Counted from the stretch's first letter, positions 26,963 through 36,899 are shown. The stretch: DNA of 64,000 nucleotides from Flavobacterium xinjiangense (GCF_900142885.1 NZ_FRCL01000008.1:1-64000), one strand, 5' to 3'. Numbers and translations: made by a program. Notes: generated by a model not told the origin, from the letters alone.

Positions 26963-27768
26963 TGAAAACTATTTTTAGAATACTGTTTTTACTGTTTTTT
27001 TGCCATCTATCAGCCCAAGTAAAACCGGTTGAGACGGTTTATTTTGAATTTGACAAATCCGATCTTTACAACTCCCAAATCAAAACCATCATTGATTTTG
27101 CAAAAAATGCTGATACTTCTAAAATAGAATCTATCCAAATTTACGGCTATTGCGATGATAGAGGCGACAACGAATATAACTATAAATTGTCTAAAAATAG
27201 AGTAAAAACGGTACAGGACATTTTGACTTACAATGGTTTTAATAAAAATAAAATTGTCATTATTGAAGGAAAAGGACGTGTAATTATACAGACGGACTCT
27301 ATTGATGACCTTACGGAAATTCGCAATAAAAACAGGAGAGTTGACTTATTTGTGGTTAAGAAAAACAGCTTTGGAAAAGGTATCTATAACTCCTTTCAGG
27401 AAAAACATAAGGTTGGAGATCGGATCTATTTAGAAAACATTTTTTTTGCATTAGGAAGAAGCGAGCTCACTGCACAATCAAAAAAAGAATTGGATAAAAT
27501 CGCGCTGCTATTGCAAAAAAACGGGACACTTCAATTTGAAATTAGAGGACATGTCTGTTGCACGCCCAGTTCTTTAGACGATGCGATCGATTCTGCTACT
27601 CATGAAAGAAAACTTTCGTTGAATCGCGCCAGAAATGTGTTTAAATATCTGGTATCTAAAAACATTAATAGTCTTCGAATGAGCTATAAAGGTTGTGGTA
27701 ATAAATTCCCTCTTGGAAAAGGCGAAGCACTTGATCGAAGAGTAGAATTTCTTATCTTGAAAATATAA
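26962..27768 (+). CDS. OmpA-family protein with two OmpA-like segments
   Basis: This 268-aa exported protein has a signal peptide (to about residue 19). A first OmpA-like region (about 22-130: VYFEFDKSDLYNSQ, RVKTVQDIL, NKNRRVDLFV) is followed by a second (about 150-268: FALGRSELTAQSKKELDKIA, NRARNVFKYLV, DRRVEFLIL). The OmpA domain binds peptidoglycan non-covalently. Duplication within one chain is unusual but seen in Bacteroidetes. It is coupled to the S41 protease gene, consistent with an envelope role. It ends exactly where the convergent GNAT gene ends. Confidence 0.88.
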   Translation: MKTIFRILFLLFFCHLSAQVKPVETVYFEFDKSDLYNSQIKTIIDFAKNADTSKIESIQIYGYCDDRGDNEYNYKLSKNRVKTVQDILTYNGFNKNKIVIIEGKGRVIIQTDSIDDLTEIRNKNRRVDLFVVKKNSFGKGIYNSFQEKHKVGDRIYLENIFFALGRSELTAQSKKELDKIALLLQKNGTLQFEIRGHVCCTPSSLDDAIDSATHERKLSLNRARNVFKYLVSKNINSLRMSYKGCGNKFPLGKGEALDRRVEFLILKI

Positions 27769-28212
27769 TTATTCCAATTTCATCTCGATATGCGGAATAT
27801 CATCCTCTAAATACATTTCGCTAGTTTGAACAAAGCCATGGCTTTCGTAGAATTTTTTAAGATACAATTGAGCTCCGATGGTAATTTGGCTTTCGCCAAA
27901 ATGAAGCAGAACACCAGCAATAGCTTCGCGCATTAAGTCATGACCCCATTTCCTGTCACGGTAATTTGCATCAACGGTTACTCTGCCAATAGAGGCATTG
28001 TCAAAACTGATTCCAGCCTTGAAAAGTCGGGCATGAGCCACAATTTTTCCTTCGAATTCTCCAAAAAGATGCAACGCCACTTTGTCCTTACCGTCAAGGT
28101 CAAGATAAACACAGTTTTGTTCCACTACAAATATTTCGCTTCGTAACCGTAGTAAATCGTACAATTCGTGAACAGAAAGTGCCTCAAAAGGCTTTATACT
28201 CCATTTTAACAT
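27769..28212 (-). CDS. GNAT acetyltransferase, ElaA-like
   Basis: This 147-aa protein has LRSEIFVVEQNCVYLDLDGKD, characteristic of ElaA-type GNATs, and the acetyl-CoA binding IGRVTVDANYRDRKWGHDLM followed by GAQLYLKKFYESHGF. The substrate is unknown. Its stop abuts the OmpA gene stop with no spacer, so the two transcripts probably overlap. Confidence 0.9.
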   Translation of the reverse strand: MLKWSIKPFEALSVHELYDLLRLRSEIFVVEQNCVYLDLDGKDKVALHLFGEFEGKIVAHARLFKAGISFDNASIGRVTVDANYRDRKWGHDLMREAIAGVLLHFGESQITIGAQLYLKKFYESHGFVQTSEMYLEDDIPHIEMKLE

Positions 28213-28262
28213 CGTGTGGTTTTTATACTATTTTATAGAATGCAAATTAAAGAAAATAAAAA

Positions 28263-29240
28263 TCAGTTTTTCAAAACAGTGACGGATTTTATGATGGATT
28301 CTAATTCGTGCATCAAATCCCGCTTCTCTTTTGAAGGCGCGTAACAGAAACCCTCTAAAACCAAGATTCTATTATTATCCCTATCAATAATGGCATAATT
28401 AATAAAAGGCCCTGCCATAAAATCATTTTTTAGCTCCCAAGTTCCTTTAGTCTCATAGGTTTTTTTCCCGTCAAGGGTAATCTTGAATATATAGGGCGCA
28501 TAGGCCTCTTCTGTAATCATATTAGACTGCGGCTCGGTACCACTGATATACAAAGCACCAATTGAATCTCGCATTTTAACAATACTGCTAATCAAATTTG
28601 AATTCTTTTTTAGGGAACTGATAGGAACTTCATAAATTAAAAGGCTTGTGTTACCGCCGATTATTTCCTTTTTCAACCAAATAAATTTACTTTTATGGAG
28701 AACGTAGGCGTATGCAGAAGGAATTTTTATCGAGATTTGGAATTTGTTGGCAATAATTTTAGGATCAATTAGCAATTGACTGTTAATTCTTTGGCTTTCG
28801 GCAATTTCCATTTGTTTGATCAACCGAATCATTTTGGGTGCATTTTTTTCAATGCTTTTTATAATATCAGTACTTGTTTTTCCTGAAATATGAAATACAT
28901 TTTGAGGGGATGCGTACTGATTTTTAATTATTTCAAACGTATTATCTTCTCCTTTTTTCACCACGATAATTGTCCTATTGTCGGTCATAAAACCTTCCAA
29001 AAGTTTAATAGGATATTGATTTATGGAAAAAAGGGGTTCTTCTTGTGGTAAACCAATGACTGGCGCGGCAAACTTATTTCGGATGCTATCTCCCACCTCA
29101 CCATTCCACAACTGGTCATCAATAATAACAGAAATTGTATTAATTTTCCCCGTTGTTTTCCGAGGTAAATTATCACTTTTCTTTGCACAGGAAAAGAGTA
29201 GAAAGGAAATAAAAAGAAATAAAAAATGGGCTTTATTCAT
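28263..29240 (-). CDS. DUF4837-family lipoprotein
   Basis: This 325-aa lipoprotein has signal FLFISFLLFSCAKKSD (lipobox cysteine at about residue 18). Residues 40-320 match what I know as DUF4837, a Bacteroidetes family without known function (VIIDDQLWNGEVGDSIRNKF, and the C-terminal GFCYAPSKEKRDLMHELESI). It follows the decayed LysM gene and pgk on the same strand. Confidence 0.82.
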   Translation of the reverse strand: MNKAHFLFLFISFLLFSCAKKSDNLPRKTTGKINTISVIIDDQLWNGEVGDSIRNKFAAPVIGLPQEEPLFSINQYPIKLLEGFMTDNRTIIVVKKGEDNTFEIIKNQYASPQNVFHISGKTSTDIIKSIEKNAPKMIRLIKQMEIAESQRINSQLLIDPKIIANKFQISIKIPSAYAYVLHKSKFIWLKKEIIGGNTSLLIYEVPISSLKKNSNLISSIVKMRDSIGALYISGTEPQSNMITEEAYAPYIFKITLDGKKTYETKGTWELKNDFMAGPFINYAIIDRDNNRILVLEGFCYAPSKEKRDLMHELESIIKSVTVLKN

Positions 29241-29288
29241 TATAATTTAATTATAAAATAAAACCCAAATTTATAGAAGTTAATTGTA

Positions 29289-29402
29289 TTATCCGTTTAT
29301 TTTTAGCTTCATTCCAGGTTTAATATATTCCCCGCTAATATCATTCCATTTTTTAAGACTGAAATCTCGAACAGATAAATTATTTCGCTGTTTTTTAATC
29401 GG
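29289..29402 (-). pseudogene. Remnant of a LysM-domain protein
   Basis: A stop-bounded minus-strand stretch with no start codon encodes NNLSVRDFSLKKWNDISGEY followed by IKPGMKLKING and a stop. This is a good C-terminal half of a LysM repeat. The upstream part of the gene is missing; pgk begins 28 bases away. I recall a LysM-containing lytic transglycosylase gene near DUF4837 in relatives, so this may be a deleted copy. Confidence 0.5.
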
Positions 29403-29430
29403 CTAGTATAATTTCAAAGATGTAATGTAA

Positions 29431-30618
29431 TTATTCCAAGATGGCAGCAATTCCAGGCAATACTTTACCTTCCAGCATTTCCAGCATAGCACCTCCGCCA
29501 GTAGAAACATAGCTCATCTTGTCTTCTAACCCAAATTGTTTTACAGCAGCTACTGAATCTCCGCCACCTACAAGTGAGAAAGCTCCGTTTGCAGTTGATT
29601 CAGCAATGAAATTTCCAAGGGTAATTGTCCCGTTCGCAAAACTTTCCATTTCAAAAACGCCTAATGGACCATTCCAAAGAATAGTTTTAGACTCCATGAT
29701 CACTTTTTTGAAGTTTTCCAATGATTTTGGTCCAGCATCAAGTCCTTGCCATCCATCAGGAATTTCATTAACATCAACAATTTGAGTATCGGCAGTATTT
29801 GAAAATGCATTTGCCGCGACAACATCAACGGGAATATGAATTTGAACACCTTTTTCTTTGGCCAATCTCAAAATTTCCAATGCCAATTCTTGCTTGTCAT
29901 CTTCGCATATTGAGTCCCCTATTTTCCCACCTAAAGCTTTCACGAAAGTAAATGTCATTCCACCTCCAATAATCATGTGATCCACTTTGTCCAGAATATT
30001 CTCGATAACCGTAATTTTAGAAGAAACTTTTGATCCACCAAGAACTGCTGTTACTGGTTTTTCACTGTTTTTCAAAACTTTGTTCAAGCTTTCAATTTCT
30101 TTAGCCAACAATAATCCGAAACATTTTTCAGTTGGGAAAAACTGAGCAATTATTGTAGTCGAAGCGTGTGCTCTGTGCGCTGTTCCAAATGCATCGTTTA
30201 CATAAATATCACCAAGTGACGCTAATTCTTTTGCAAAAGCAACATCTCCTGCTTCTTCTTCGCTGTGAAAACGTAAATTTTCCAATAATAAAACTTCTCC
30301 GGCTTGTAATTTTTCAGCAGCAGTTACAGCTTCCACACCAACACAGTTTGAAGCAAACTGAACAGGTACTCCTATCACTTCTGAAGTTGTTTTTAGGATA
30401 TGTTTCAATGAATATTTTTCTTCAACACCTGATGGTCTGCCTAAATGAGACATCAAAATTACGCTTCCACCTTGAGCAAGAATTGCATCAATTGTTGGTT
30501 TTGCCGCCTCGATACGAGTAGCATCTGTTACATTGAAATTTTCGTCCAAAGGCACATTAAAATCTACGCGGATTATGGCTTTTTTATTTTTGAAATCAAA
30601 ATCGTTTAAAGTTTTCAT
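29431..30618 (-). CDS. pgk: Phosphoglycerate kinase
   Basis: This 395-aa glycolytic enzyme transfers phosphate between 1,3-bisphosphoglycerate and ADP. The N-terminal signature is [17 protein letters not shown] with SHLGRPSG. The nucleotide region includes [11 protein letters not shown] and [13 protein letters not shown] near the end. Length is normal. It has its own upstream promoter element and is divergent from holB. Confidence 0.96.
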   Translation of the reverse strand: MKTLNDFDFKNKKAIIRVDFNVPLDENFNVTDATRIEAAKPTIDAILAQGGSVILMSHLGRPSGVEEKYSLKHILKTTSEVIGVPVQFASNCVGVEAVTAAEKLQAGEVLLLENLRFHSEEEAGDVAFAKELASLGDIYVNDAFGTAHRAHASTTIIAQFFPTEKCFGLLLAKEIESLNKVLKNSEKPVTAVLGGSKVSSKITVIENILDKVDHMIIGGGMTFTFVKALGGKIGDSICEDDKQELALEILRLAKEKGVQIHIPVDVVAANAFSNTADTQIVDVNEIPDGWQGLDAGPKSLENFKKVIMESKTILWNGPLGVFEMESFANGTITLGNFIAESTANGAFSLVGGGDSVAAVKQFGLEDKMSYVSTGGGAMLEMLEGKVLPGIAAILE

Positions 30619-30656
30619 TAGGTCTATTTTTAGTTTGTTTGTTTTTGAAATGATAA

Positions 30657-30664
30657 CAAATATA
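30657..30664 (-). promoter_or_regulatory. Bacteroidetes -7 element for pgk
   Basis: TATATTTG on the minus strand, 38 bases before the pgk ATG, matches TAnnTTTG. Confidence 0.5.
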
Positions 30665-30890
30665 GAACTTTTAGACTATTAATAAATTTGATGAAATCAA
30701 ATAAATCCCATTTTTTGTAACGAAATCGATGTAAATTAATAAACAATGTGTCTTTTTATTATTATAACTGTTTTTATTTCTGAAATATGTTAAATTAAAT
30801 ATCTAAAAATCATCTTGATCCAACTGTAAATTTGAAAATTCCTACTACAAAACTTTGCTTGCTAAAATTTTAGACTCAACCATTTTCTTC

Positions 30891-30898
30891 TATCTTTG
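30891..30898 (+). promoter_or_regulatory. Bacteroidetes -7 element for holB
   Basis: TATCTTTG lies 4 bases before ATG 30903, implying an almost leaderless mRNA and excluding the upstream in-frame ATG at 30855. Confidence 0.55.
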
Positions 30899-30902
30899 CT
30901 TT

Positions 30903-32051
30903 ATGCAATTTTCAGAAATTTTAGGTCAGGAAAATATTAAAAGTCATTTGACAAAAAGTGCTAATCTGGGCAGAATTCCACATGCACAATTGTTTGTTGG
31001 TCCTGAAGGAAGCGGTACTTTAGCCATGGCAATTGCTTATGCGCAATATATCATTTGCAGCAATCAAAATGCCGAAAACTCCGGTTCAAATGAAGCGTGT
31101 AATCTGAAATTCAATAAAATTTCACATCCGGATTTGCATTTTATTTATCCAACCGTAAGCACCGAAGATGTAAAAACAAAACCAAAAAGTATTGATTTCA
31201 TTACAGAATGGAGACAGTTTTTAAGCGAAAATCTATATGGAAGCTTATTTGATTGGTATCAAATGCTTGGCGTTAAAAATAAGCAGGGCGAAATTAGAGT
31301 CGACGACGCACAGGAAATACTGAAATCTTTGGCGTTGAAATCCTATGAAGGCGGATACAAAATAATGATCATTTGGATGGCCGATAAATTAAACACAGCC
31401 GCTTCCAACAAATTATTGAAATTATTGGAGGAACCTACTGATAAAACTGTTTTTATCTTGATTTCAGAAAACGAAGAAGATATCATTCAAACGATTCGTT
31501 CCCGTTGCCAAGTTTTACATTTCAATGGTTTACCAGAAAAAATTATTGCTGACGCCTTAGTTTCAAGAGAAAATATTGAATCAAAAACGGCTGTAAAAAT
31601 AGCGCATCAAGCCCAAGGAAATTATAACAAAGCACTTCAGTTATTGCAACCGGACAGTGAATCGGTTTTTTTCGAAAAATGGTTTGTTGATTGGGTTCGT
31701 GCCGCTTTTAGAGCCAAAGGAAATGCCGCAGCAATTCAGGATTTGATTCAATGGAGCGAGCAAATTGCTGGTTTGGGAAGAGAGACTCAAAAGAAGTTTT
31801 TACACTTTTGCATTGACATGTTCCGTCAGGCCTTATTATTGAATTATCAAACTCCAAGTTTAGTTTATATAGAACCGCAAGTAGAGAAGTTCAAACTCGA
31901 GAATTTTGCCCCCTTTGTCAATGGCAATAATATAAATGATATCTTTCAGGAACTTTCGGATGCTATGTATCACATTGAGCGCAACGGAAATGCAAAAATA
32001 ATTTTAACCGATTTATCAATCAAACTTACCCGTTTAATTCACAAAAAATAA
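30903..32051 (+). CDS. holB: DNA polymerase III delta' subunit
   Basis: This 382-aa clamp-loader protein begins MQFSEILGQENIKSHL. It has the P-loop region IPHAQLFVGPEGSGTLAMAIAYA, VDDAQEILKSLALKSYEGGYKIMIIW minus its end, and the SRC motif IRSRCQVLHF. The P-loop GPEGSGT lacks the usual GKT lysine, as is normal for delta', which does not hydrolyse ATP. I use ATG 30903 because a promoter element lies inside the 48-base extension. It is the first of three rightward genes. Confidence 0.93.
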   Translation: MQFSEILGQENIKSHLTKSANLGRIPHAQLFVGPEGSGTLAMAIAYAQYIICSNQNAENSGSNEACNLKFNKISHPDLHFIYPTVSTEDVKTKPKSIDFITEWRQFLSENLYGSLFDWYQMLGVKNKQGEIRVDDAQEILKSLALKSYEGGYKIMIIWMADKLNTAASNKLLKLLEEPTDKTVFILISENEEDIIQTIRSRCQVLHFNGLPEKIIADALVSRENIESKTAVKIAHQAQGNYNKALQLLQPDSESVFFEKWFVDWVRAAFRAKGNAAAIQDLIQWSEQIAGLGRETQKKFLHFCIDMFRQALLLNYQTPSLVYIEPQVEKFKLENFAPFVNGNNINDIFQELSDAMYHIERNGNAKIILTDLSIKLTRLIHKK

Positions 32052-32055
32052 AAAC

Positions 32056-32439
32056 ATGAACAACATTACTTCTATTTTAATTTTGATTTTTTTGGCCATT
32101 ACTTTTCTTCAATCCGGTTACGACAAACTGTTTTATTGGAAAGACAATGTGGATTGGTTAAAAGGTCATTTTTCAAAAACTCCATTAAAAAACCAAGTGC
32201 CTTTAGCCTTGCTGAATATTTTAATTTTAGAATTAATTTCGGGTATTTTGTGTGTTGTTGGCTGTATCGAATTATTTGTAAACAACGGAAGAATTTTTGG
32301 CTTTTACGGAGCTGTTTTTTCTTGTGTGACTTTATTGATGTTACTCTTCGGACAACGATTAGCCAAAGATTATGACGGTGCCAGAACTATTGTTATTTAT
32401 TTTATCCCGGCTATTATGGCTGTATATTGGTTAAACTAA
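32056..32439 (+). CDS. DoxX-like four-helix membrane protein
   Basis: This 127-aa protein has four TM helices (about residues 5-20, 48-70, 76-98 and 104-125) and the DoxX-like start FLAITFLQSGYDKLFYWKDN. DoxX-family proteins are small inner-membrane proteins of poorly defined role, some linked to redox. It begins four bases after holB and is probably co-transcribed. Confidence 0.8.
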   Translation: MNNITSILILIFLAITFLQSGYDKLFYWKDNVDWLKGHFSKTPLKNQVPLALLNILILELISGILCVVGCIELFVNNGRIFGFYGAVFSCVTLLMLLFGQRLAKDYDGARTIVIYFIPAIMAVYWLN

Positions 32440-32486
32440 AAAGCACAACTTACATTAAAAAATAATAAATTACATTGACACAAAAA

Positions 32487-32996
32487 ATGATACCAAAACA
32501 TCCTTCCGAATCTTTAACGACATTAACCGATTTGGTTTTACCAAGCGAGACCAATCCCTTGAATAATCTTTTTGGAGGTGAATTATTAGCCCGCATGGAT
32601 CGTGCAGCAAGTATCGCAGCAAGAAGACATTCCAGAAGAATTGTAGTTACAGCATCCGTAAATCACGTCGCTTTTAACAGAGCTATTCCTTTGGGAAGTG
32701 TTGTTACCGTTGAAGCGAAAGTTTCCAGAGCGTTCAAGAGTTCCATGGAAATATACATCGACATCTGGGTAGAAGACCGTGAATCTGGTAACAAAACCAA
32801 GGCCAATGAAGCTATTTATACTTTTGTCGCTGTAGATGACACGGGAAGACCTGTAGAAGTTCCTCAAATCGTTCCCGAAACAGAACTGGAAAAACAACGT
32901 TTTGATGCCGCTTTACGCCGCAAGCAATTGAGTTTGGTTTTAGCAGGAAAAATGAATCCTCACGACGCTACTGAACTGAAGGCATTATTCTTGTAA
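32487..32996 (+). CDS. Acyl-CoA thioesterase (hotdog fold, YciA-like)
   Basis: This 169-aa protein has PSETNPLNNLFGGELLARMDRAASIAA split across the hotdog signature, followed by VNHVAFNRAIPLGSVVTVEA. This is characteristic of cytosolic acyl-CoA hydrolases of the YciA/BFIT type. It cleaves acyl-CoA to fatty acid and CoA. I use ATG 32487; a TTG 12 bases upstream is possible. It is in a rightward run with holB and the DoxX-like gene. Confidence 0.9.
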   Translation: MIPKHPSESLTTLTDLVLPSETNPLNNLFGGELLARMDRAASIAARRHSRRIVVTASVNHVAFNRAIPLGSVVTVEAKVSRAFKSSMEIYIDIWVEDRESGNKTKANEAIYTFVAVDDTGRPVEVPQIVPETELEKQRFDAALRRKQLSLVLAGKMNPHDATELKALFL

Positions 32997-33200
32997 AAAA
33001 GAAATAAATGTATTGCCTTTGGATACAAAATAAGGGTTGAAAAATATTTTATAAAGACAAATTTCACATCAAAAAAAGAAGTATTTTTACGAAAATATAT
33101 GTTACTCTAAATGAAATTTTCAGGATAATTAGTCATTCTGTCAGTTTTTTACGATTATAAAAAATAATACAAATAGATGAAAGAAAAGGTAAAAGAGAAG

Positions 33201-34208
33201 ATGAGTACAGAGAAAGAAGCTAAATTAAAAGCGTTACAACTTACGCTAGACAAATTGGATAAAACCTACGGAAAAGGTACGGTAATGAAAATGGGGGACA
33301 AAGCCATTGAGGAAGTAGAAACTATTTCTTCTGGGTCTTTAGGAATCGATTTAGCCTTGGGAGTTGGTGGATATCCAAGAGGAAGAATTATTGAAATATA
33401 CGGTCCAGAATCATCTGGAAAAACAACTTTGACACTTCACGCGATTGCTGAAGCTCAAAAAGCGGGTGGTATTGCTGCATTTATTGACGCTGAACATGCT
33501 TTCGACAGAAATTATGCGGAAAAATTAGGCGTAGATATTGAAAATCTAATCATTTCTCAACCAGATAATGGAGAACAAGCATTAGAAATTGCGGAAAACT
33601 TAATTCGTTCAGGAGCAATTGATATTGTTGTAATTGACTCCGTAGCGGCTTTGACTCCAAAAAGTGAGATTGAAGGTGAAATGGGAGATTCAAAAATGGG
33701 TCTTCATGCTCGTTTGATGTCTCAAGCATTACGAAAATTAACCGGAACAATCAGTAAAACACATTGTACTGTTTTCTTTATCAATCAATTGAGAGAGAAA
33801 ATTGGAGTAATGTTTGGAAATCCAGAAACTACAACTGGAGGAAACGCCTTGAAATTTTACGCTTCGGTACGTTTAGATATTCGTCGTTCTACTCAAATTA
33901 AGGATGGAGATAACGTACTTGGAAACAGAACCAAAGTAAAAGTGGTGAAAAACAAAGTGGCTCCGCCATTTAAAATCGCTGAATTTGATATCATGTACGG
34001 TGAAGGAATTTCAAAGACTGGAGAGATTTTAGATCTTGCCGTTGAATTTGAAATCATCAAAAAAGCGGGATCTTGGTTTAGTTATGGTGAAACCAAATTA
34101 GGACAAGGTCGCGATGCTGTAAAGTCTTTGATAAAAGACAATCCAGAATTAGCGGATGAGCTTGAAGAAAAAATTAAAGCTAGAATAAAAGAATTAGCAG
34201 AAGCATAA
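33201..34208 (+). CDS. recA: Recombinase A
   Basis: This 335-aa protein catalyses DNA strand exchange and activates SOS-type responses. Walker A is GPESSGKTT (about residues 68-76), and the Walker B region is [10 protein letters not shown]. Loop L1/L2 regions include [20 protein letters not shown] and [21 protein letters not shown] minus overlap. I chose ATG 33201 ([12 protein letters not shown]), the usual flavobacterial start; an in-frame ATG at 33177 adds eight basic residues. No clear SOS box was found upstream. A strong terminator follows. Confidence 0.96.
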   Translation: MSTEKEAKLKALQLTLDKLDKTYGKGTVMKMGDKAIEEVETISSGSLGIDLALGVGGYPRGRIIEIYGPESSGKTTLTLHAIAEAQKAGGIAAFIDAEHAFDRNYAEKLGVDIENLIISQPDNGEQALEIAENLIRSGAIDIVVIDSVAALTPKSEIEGEMGDSKMGLHARLMSQALRKLTGTISKTHCTVFFINQLREKIGVMFGNPETTTGGNALKFYASVRLDIRRSTQIKDGDNVLGNRTKVKVVKNKVAPPFKIAEFDIMYGEGISKTGEILDLAVEFEIIKKAGSWFSYGETKLGQGRDAVKSLIKDNPELADELEEKIKARIKELAEA

Positions 34209-34211
34209 AAC

Positions 34212-34246
34212 TAAAAAAGAGTTCACCTTGGTGAACTCTTTTTTTT
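34212..34246. terminator. Bidirectional terminator between recA and PlsC gene
   Basis: AAAGAGTTCACC/GGTGAACTCTTT forms a perfect 12-bp stem with a short TT loop. A T run follows on + and an A run precedes it, so it can end both convergent genes. Confidence 0.9.
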
Positions 34247-34259
34247 TATATCATAGTTA

Positions 34260-35027
34260 CTAAAAAGCAAATTTATTTTCATCTTCAGTCCTCTCAAATT
34301 CCTCCAATTGAGAATAAATGATATCTCTTACTTCTTCCCGAATTTCTTTTCTGTTGTGTGCTGTTTTTCCCAAGGTTTCTATATGAGAATGCATTTTAAC
34401 TCGCATTAGTCCTGGGCTTCCACTAAAAAAAGTGTAAGAAAATCTCTTTTTATTATCTGCAAAAGTGATGGGAACGATCGGTATTTGATGGTCAAGTGCT
34501 AATCGGAAAGCACCGTCTTTGAATGTGTCCAATAGCACCGATTCATCATCTGGAACTCCGCCTTCAGGGAAAATACAAATACTCAGCCCTTGATTAATTC
34601 GTTTTTGAGCACGATTAAAGACTTCCATTCTACTTTTAGAGGAGCTTCTGTCGACCAAAATACAGCTTCTTTTATAAAAAAATCCAAACAACGGAATTTT
34701 TGAAAGTTCTTTTTTACCAACAAAAACAAAAGGATTTTTAGTAAGGGCAAGCATCAACATTATATCGGCCATGGAGGTATGATTGGCAACGATCATATAA
34801 CTTTTTTGATCTTCCATTTCTTGGTTTTTATCAATTTTATAGTAAAAACCCATTCCGAAAAGAATGAATTTTGCCCAAATTCGAGCCATCTTAAAAAAGT
34901 AAGGATAGCCACTTTCAGTCAAAATAGAAAGTACTAAAAAGGGAAACATAACCAGTATGGGAATGGCCATTAAAATATAAAACCATACGCGCCAAAGTGT
35001 CCAAAAAATAATTTTTAATCCTCTCAT
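34260..35027 (-). CDS. 1-acyl-sn-glycerol-3-phosphate acyltransferase (second PlsC-like)
   Basis: This 255-aa membrane protein has two N-terminal TM helices, then ANHTSMADIMLML with H83 and D88 (HX4D), CILVDRSSSKSR, and IFPEGGVPDDES in place of the usual FPEGTRS. The Gly-for-Thr change is seen in some PlsC homologues. It is a paralogue of the gene at 23947-24681, with a different flanking context (convergent to recA, divergent from trpS). Confidence 0.9.
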   Translation of the reverse strand: MRGLKIIFWTLWRVWFYILMAIPILVMFPFLVLSILTESGYPYFFKMARIWAKFILFGMGFYYKIDKNQEMEDQKSYMIVANHTSMADIMLMLALTKNPFVFVGKKELSKIPLFGFFYKRSCILVDRSSSKSRMEVFNRAQKRINQGLSICIFPEGGVPDDESVLLDTFKDGAFRLALDHQIPIVPITFADNKKRFSYTFFSGSPGLMRVKMHSHIETLGKTAHNRKEIREEVRDIIYSQLEEFERTEDENKFAF

Positions 35028-35165
35028 AATGCCAAAAGTAAGGAATCGAATGTAAATAGCGGTAAAAGAATTAAATTTGGCAACTTTAGTGTTAGAAAAA
35101 AATTACAATCCGTGTGAACTTTGCGAAAAACTTTGCGAACTTTGCGGTTAAAGTTAAAAATTACA

Positions 35166-36140
35166 ATGGCAAAAATACTTACCGGCGTACAAAGTACAGG
35201 AACACCACATTTAGGAAACTTACTTGGCGCAATCATTCCCGCAATAGCATTATCAAATAAATCCGAAAACGAATCGTTTCTTTTCATTGCCGATTTACAC
35301 TCCATAACGCAAATAAAAAACGGTGAAACATTAAGAACAAATACCTACAGTACCGCAGCGGCTTGGCTTGCCTGTGGTTTGAATGTAGATAAAGTCGTTT
35401 TTTACAGACAATCTGATGTGCCACAAACAGCGGAATTATCATGGTATTTAAGTTGTTTTTTTCCTTTTCAACGCTTGACACTAGCGCATTCTTTTAAAGA
35501 TAAAGCCGACAGACTGGAAGATGTCAATGCTGGTTTGTTTTCATATCCAATGTTGATGGCTGCCGATATTTTATTATACGATGCCCAATTTGTTCCAGTT
35601 GGAAAAGACCAATTGCAACACCTTGAAATCACACGTGATGTAGCCTCTCGTTTCAACCACCAAATGGGAGAAACGTTTGTGATTCCAGAAGCGATAATAC
35701 AAAAGGACGGTATGTTGATTCCGGGAACCAATGGCGGAAAAATGAGTAAATCAGCCAATAATATTATCAATATTTTCCTAGATGATAAAGCGTTGCGCAA
35801 ACAAGTCATGAGTATTGAAACCGATAGCACGCCACTGGAAGATCCAAAAAATCCAGAAACTTGTAATGCGTTTGCCATTTATAAATTATTGGCAAATGAA
35901 GAACAAATAGCCACAATGACTGCCAATTACCTCGGTGGAAATTACGGTTACGGTCACGCCAAACAAGCCCTTTTTGAATTGATAACAGAAACCTTCAAAA
36001 CCGAAAGAGAAAAATACAATTACTACATGAATAACCTTCCTGAAGTAGATGCGTTGCTTAAAATTGGCGCTGAAAAAGCAGCAATTGTTGCCAATGGTGT
36101 TTTAGGAAAAGTTAGAGAAAAATTGGGATTTGAGGTTTAA
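35166..36140 (+). CDS. trpS: Tryptophan--tRNA ligase
   Basis: This 324-aa class I synthetase charges tRNA-Trp. The HIGH-like motif is TGVQSTGTPHLGNLLGAI, and the KMSKS motif is GGKMSKSANN. Other conserved parts are FLFIADLHSIT and PVGKDQLQHLEITRDVA. I use ATG 35166 (MAKILTG); the frame is open 45 bases upstream, through AACTTTGCG repeats that look like promoter sequence. It is divergent from the PlsC gene. Confidence 0.96.
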   Translation: MAKILTGVQSTGTPHLGNLLGAIIPAIALSNKSENESFLFIADLHSITQIKNGETLRTNTYSTAAAWLACGLNVDKVVFYRQSDVPQTAELSWYLSCFFPFQRLTLAHSFKDKADRLEDVNAGLFSYPMLMAADILLYDAQFVPVGKDQLQHLEITRDVASRFNHQMGETFVIPEAIIQKDGMLIPGTNGGKMSKSANNIINIFLDDKALRKQVMSIETDSTPLEDPKNPETCNAFAIYKLLANEEQIATMTANYLGGNYGYGHAKQALFELITETFKTEREKYNYYMNNLPEVDALLKIGAEKAAIVANGVLGKVREKLGFEV

Positions 36141-36156
36141 CAATCTATTTTTTAAA

Positions 36157-36227
36157 ACATATAAGTCATATAAGTTTTTATAGTTTGAAGTAACACTATT
36201 TCAAACAAGCTTATATGACTTATATGT
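36157..36227. repeat. Long inverted repeat, 18-bp arms (family P)
   Basis: ACATATAAGTCATATAAG (36157-36174) is the exact reverse complement of 36210-36227. A nested GTTTGAA/TTTCAAAC pair lies in the loop. Each arm is itself a direct repeat of CATATAAG. Related palindromes occur at 57030-57106 and 57195-57247. Confidence 0.85.
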
Positions 36228-36231
36228 ACAA

Positions 36232-36297
36232 TCAAATCGCCTCAAACAATTTACCCGGCAAAGGCCGTATGACGCCTTTGAGTTCCATATTAATGAA
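36232..36297 (-). pseudogene. Second copy of the dprA 3' end (fragment)
   Basis: On the minus strand these bases encode INMELKGVIRPLPGKLFEAI followed by TGA. The true dprA ends with the same last 18 residues (NMELKGVIRPLPGKLFEAI) at 36936, with several silent base differences. The fragment has no upstream gene: a stop precedes it by three codons. The two copies flank the orphan lipoprotein gene as an imperfect direct repeat. Confidence 0.9.
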
Positions 36298-36431
36298 ATA
36301 TCACTAAAAGTAAGTATTTTTTTATGGTTTAAAATTTAATATATTTGAGTACAAATATTTAGTACTCTTTTAAAAGACAAATTATATCTCTAATTGATTA
36401 TATAGATTTTTGGATTTTAAATTAAAGACAT

Positions 36432-36899
36432 ATGAGATTTTTTGTGAAAATAACATTATTGGCAACATGTATTCAACTTTCATGTTGCAGTACATATAAA
36501 AGGGATAAATTTCATTATAAAGGTCAAATTAAATCATCCCAAATTTCTTGGATAAATAATTTCAAAGATGAAGTCTTCTATGAATGCCTCAAAGAAGGAT
36601 ATAAAAACGATAGCATTTTTAAATTAATGTCAAAGAAAGATTTATTCAATTCATCTGAAATATCTGATTTTAGTGAAATGGATAGTGCACGAGTTTTGGG
36701 GCGGAAAATAATTAAAAATATGCCTCCTCCCTACATTCATGTTGATGACGAAGATATTACTGGAATGAATTTTATTTCTTCATCATGTTTACATTACTAT
36801 GCAAGTCATGAATTAGATTTAATTGCAAAAGCAGCATATAAGAATCATGTAAAAAAGGAAAAAGAAAACGATACTTTTTGGAAAAATTACAAACCATAA
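36432..36899 (+). CDS. Orphan lipoprotein of unknown function
   Basis: This 155-aa protein has a lipoprotein-type signal (MRFFVKITLLATCIQLSCCS, lipobox cysteine 18 or 19). The mature part is polar, with no family I recognise; it contains DSARVLGRKIIKNMPPPYIHVDDEDITG minus ends and a cysteine near FISSSCLHYYASHELD. It reads against dprA and sits between the dprA fragment and intact dprA. Its AT content is higher than that of its neighbours. It may have arrived with the replaced dprA 3' end. Confidence 0.65.
   Translation: MRFFVKITLLATCIQLSCCSTYKRDKFHYKGQIKSSQISWINNFKDEVFYECLKEGYKNDSIFKLMSKKDLFNSSEISDFSEMDSARVLGRKIIKNMPPPYIHVDDEDITGMNFISSSCLHYYASHELDLIAKAAYKNHVKKEKENDTFWKNYKP

Noticed and set aside
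33120..33200. SOS box upstream of recA
   Set aside because: I found no clear inverted repeat of a known LexA type; the lineage's SOS motif is not known to me.
35090..35165. Repeated AACTTTGCG before trpS as a regulatory array
   Set aside because: Three copies near a promoter are suggestive, but the spacing is irregular and -7-like motifs explain them; too weak to claim.
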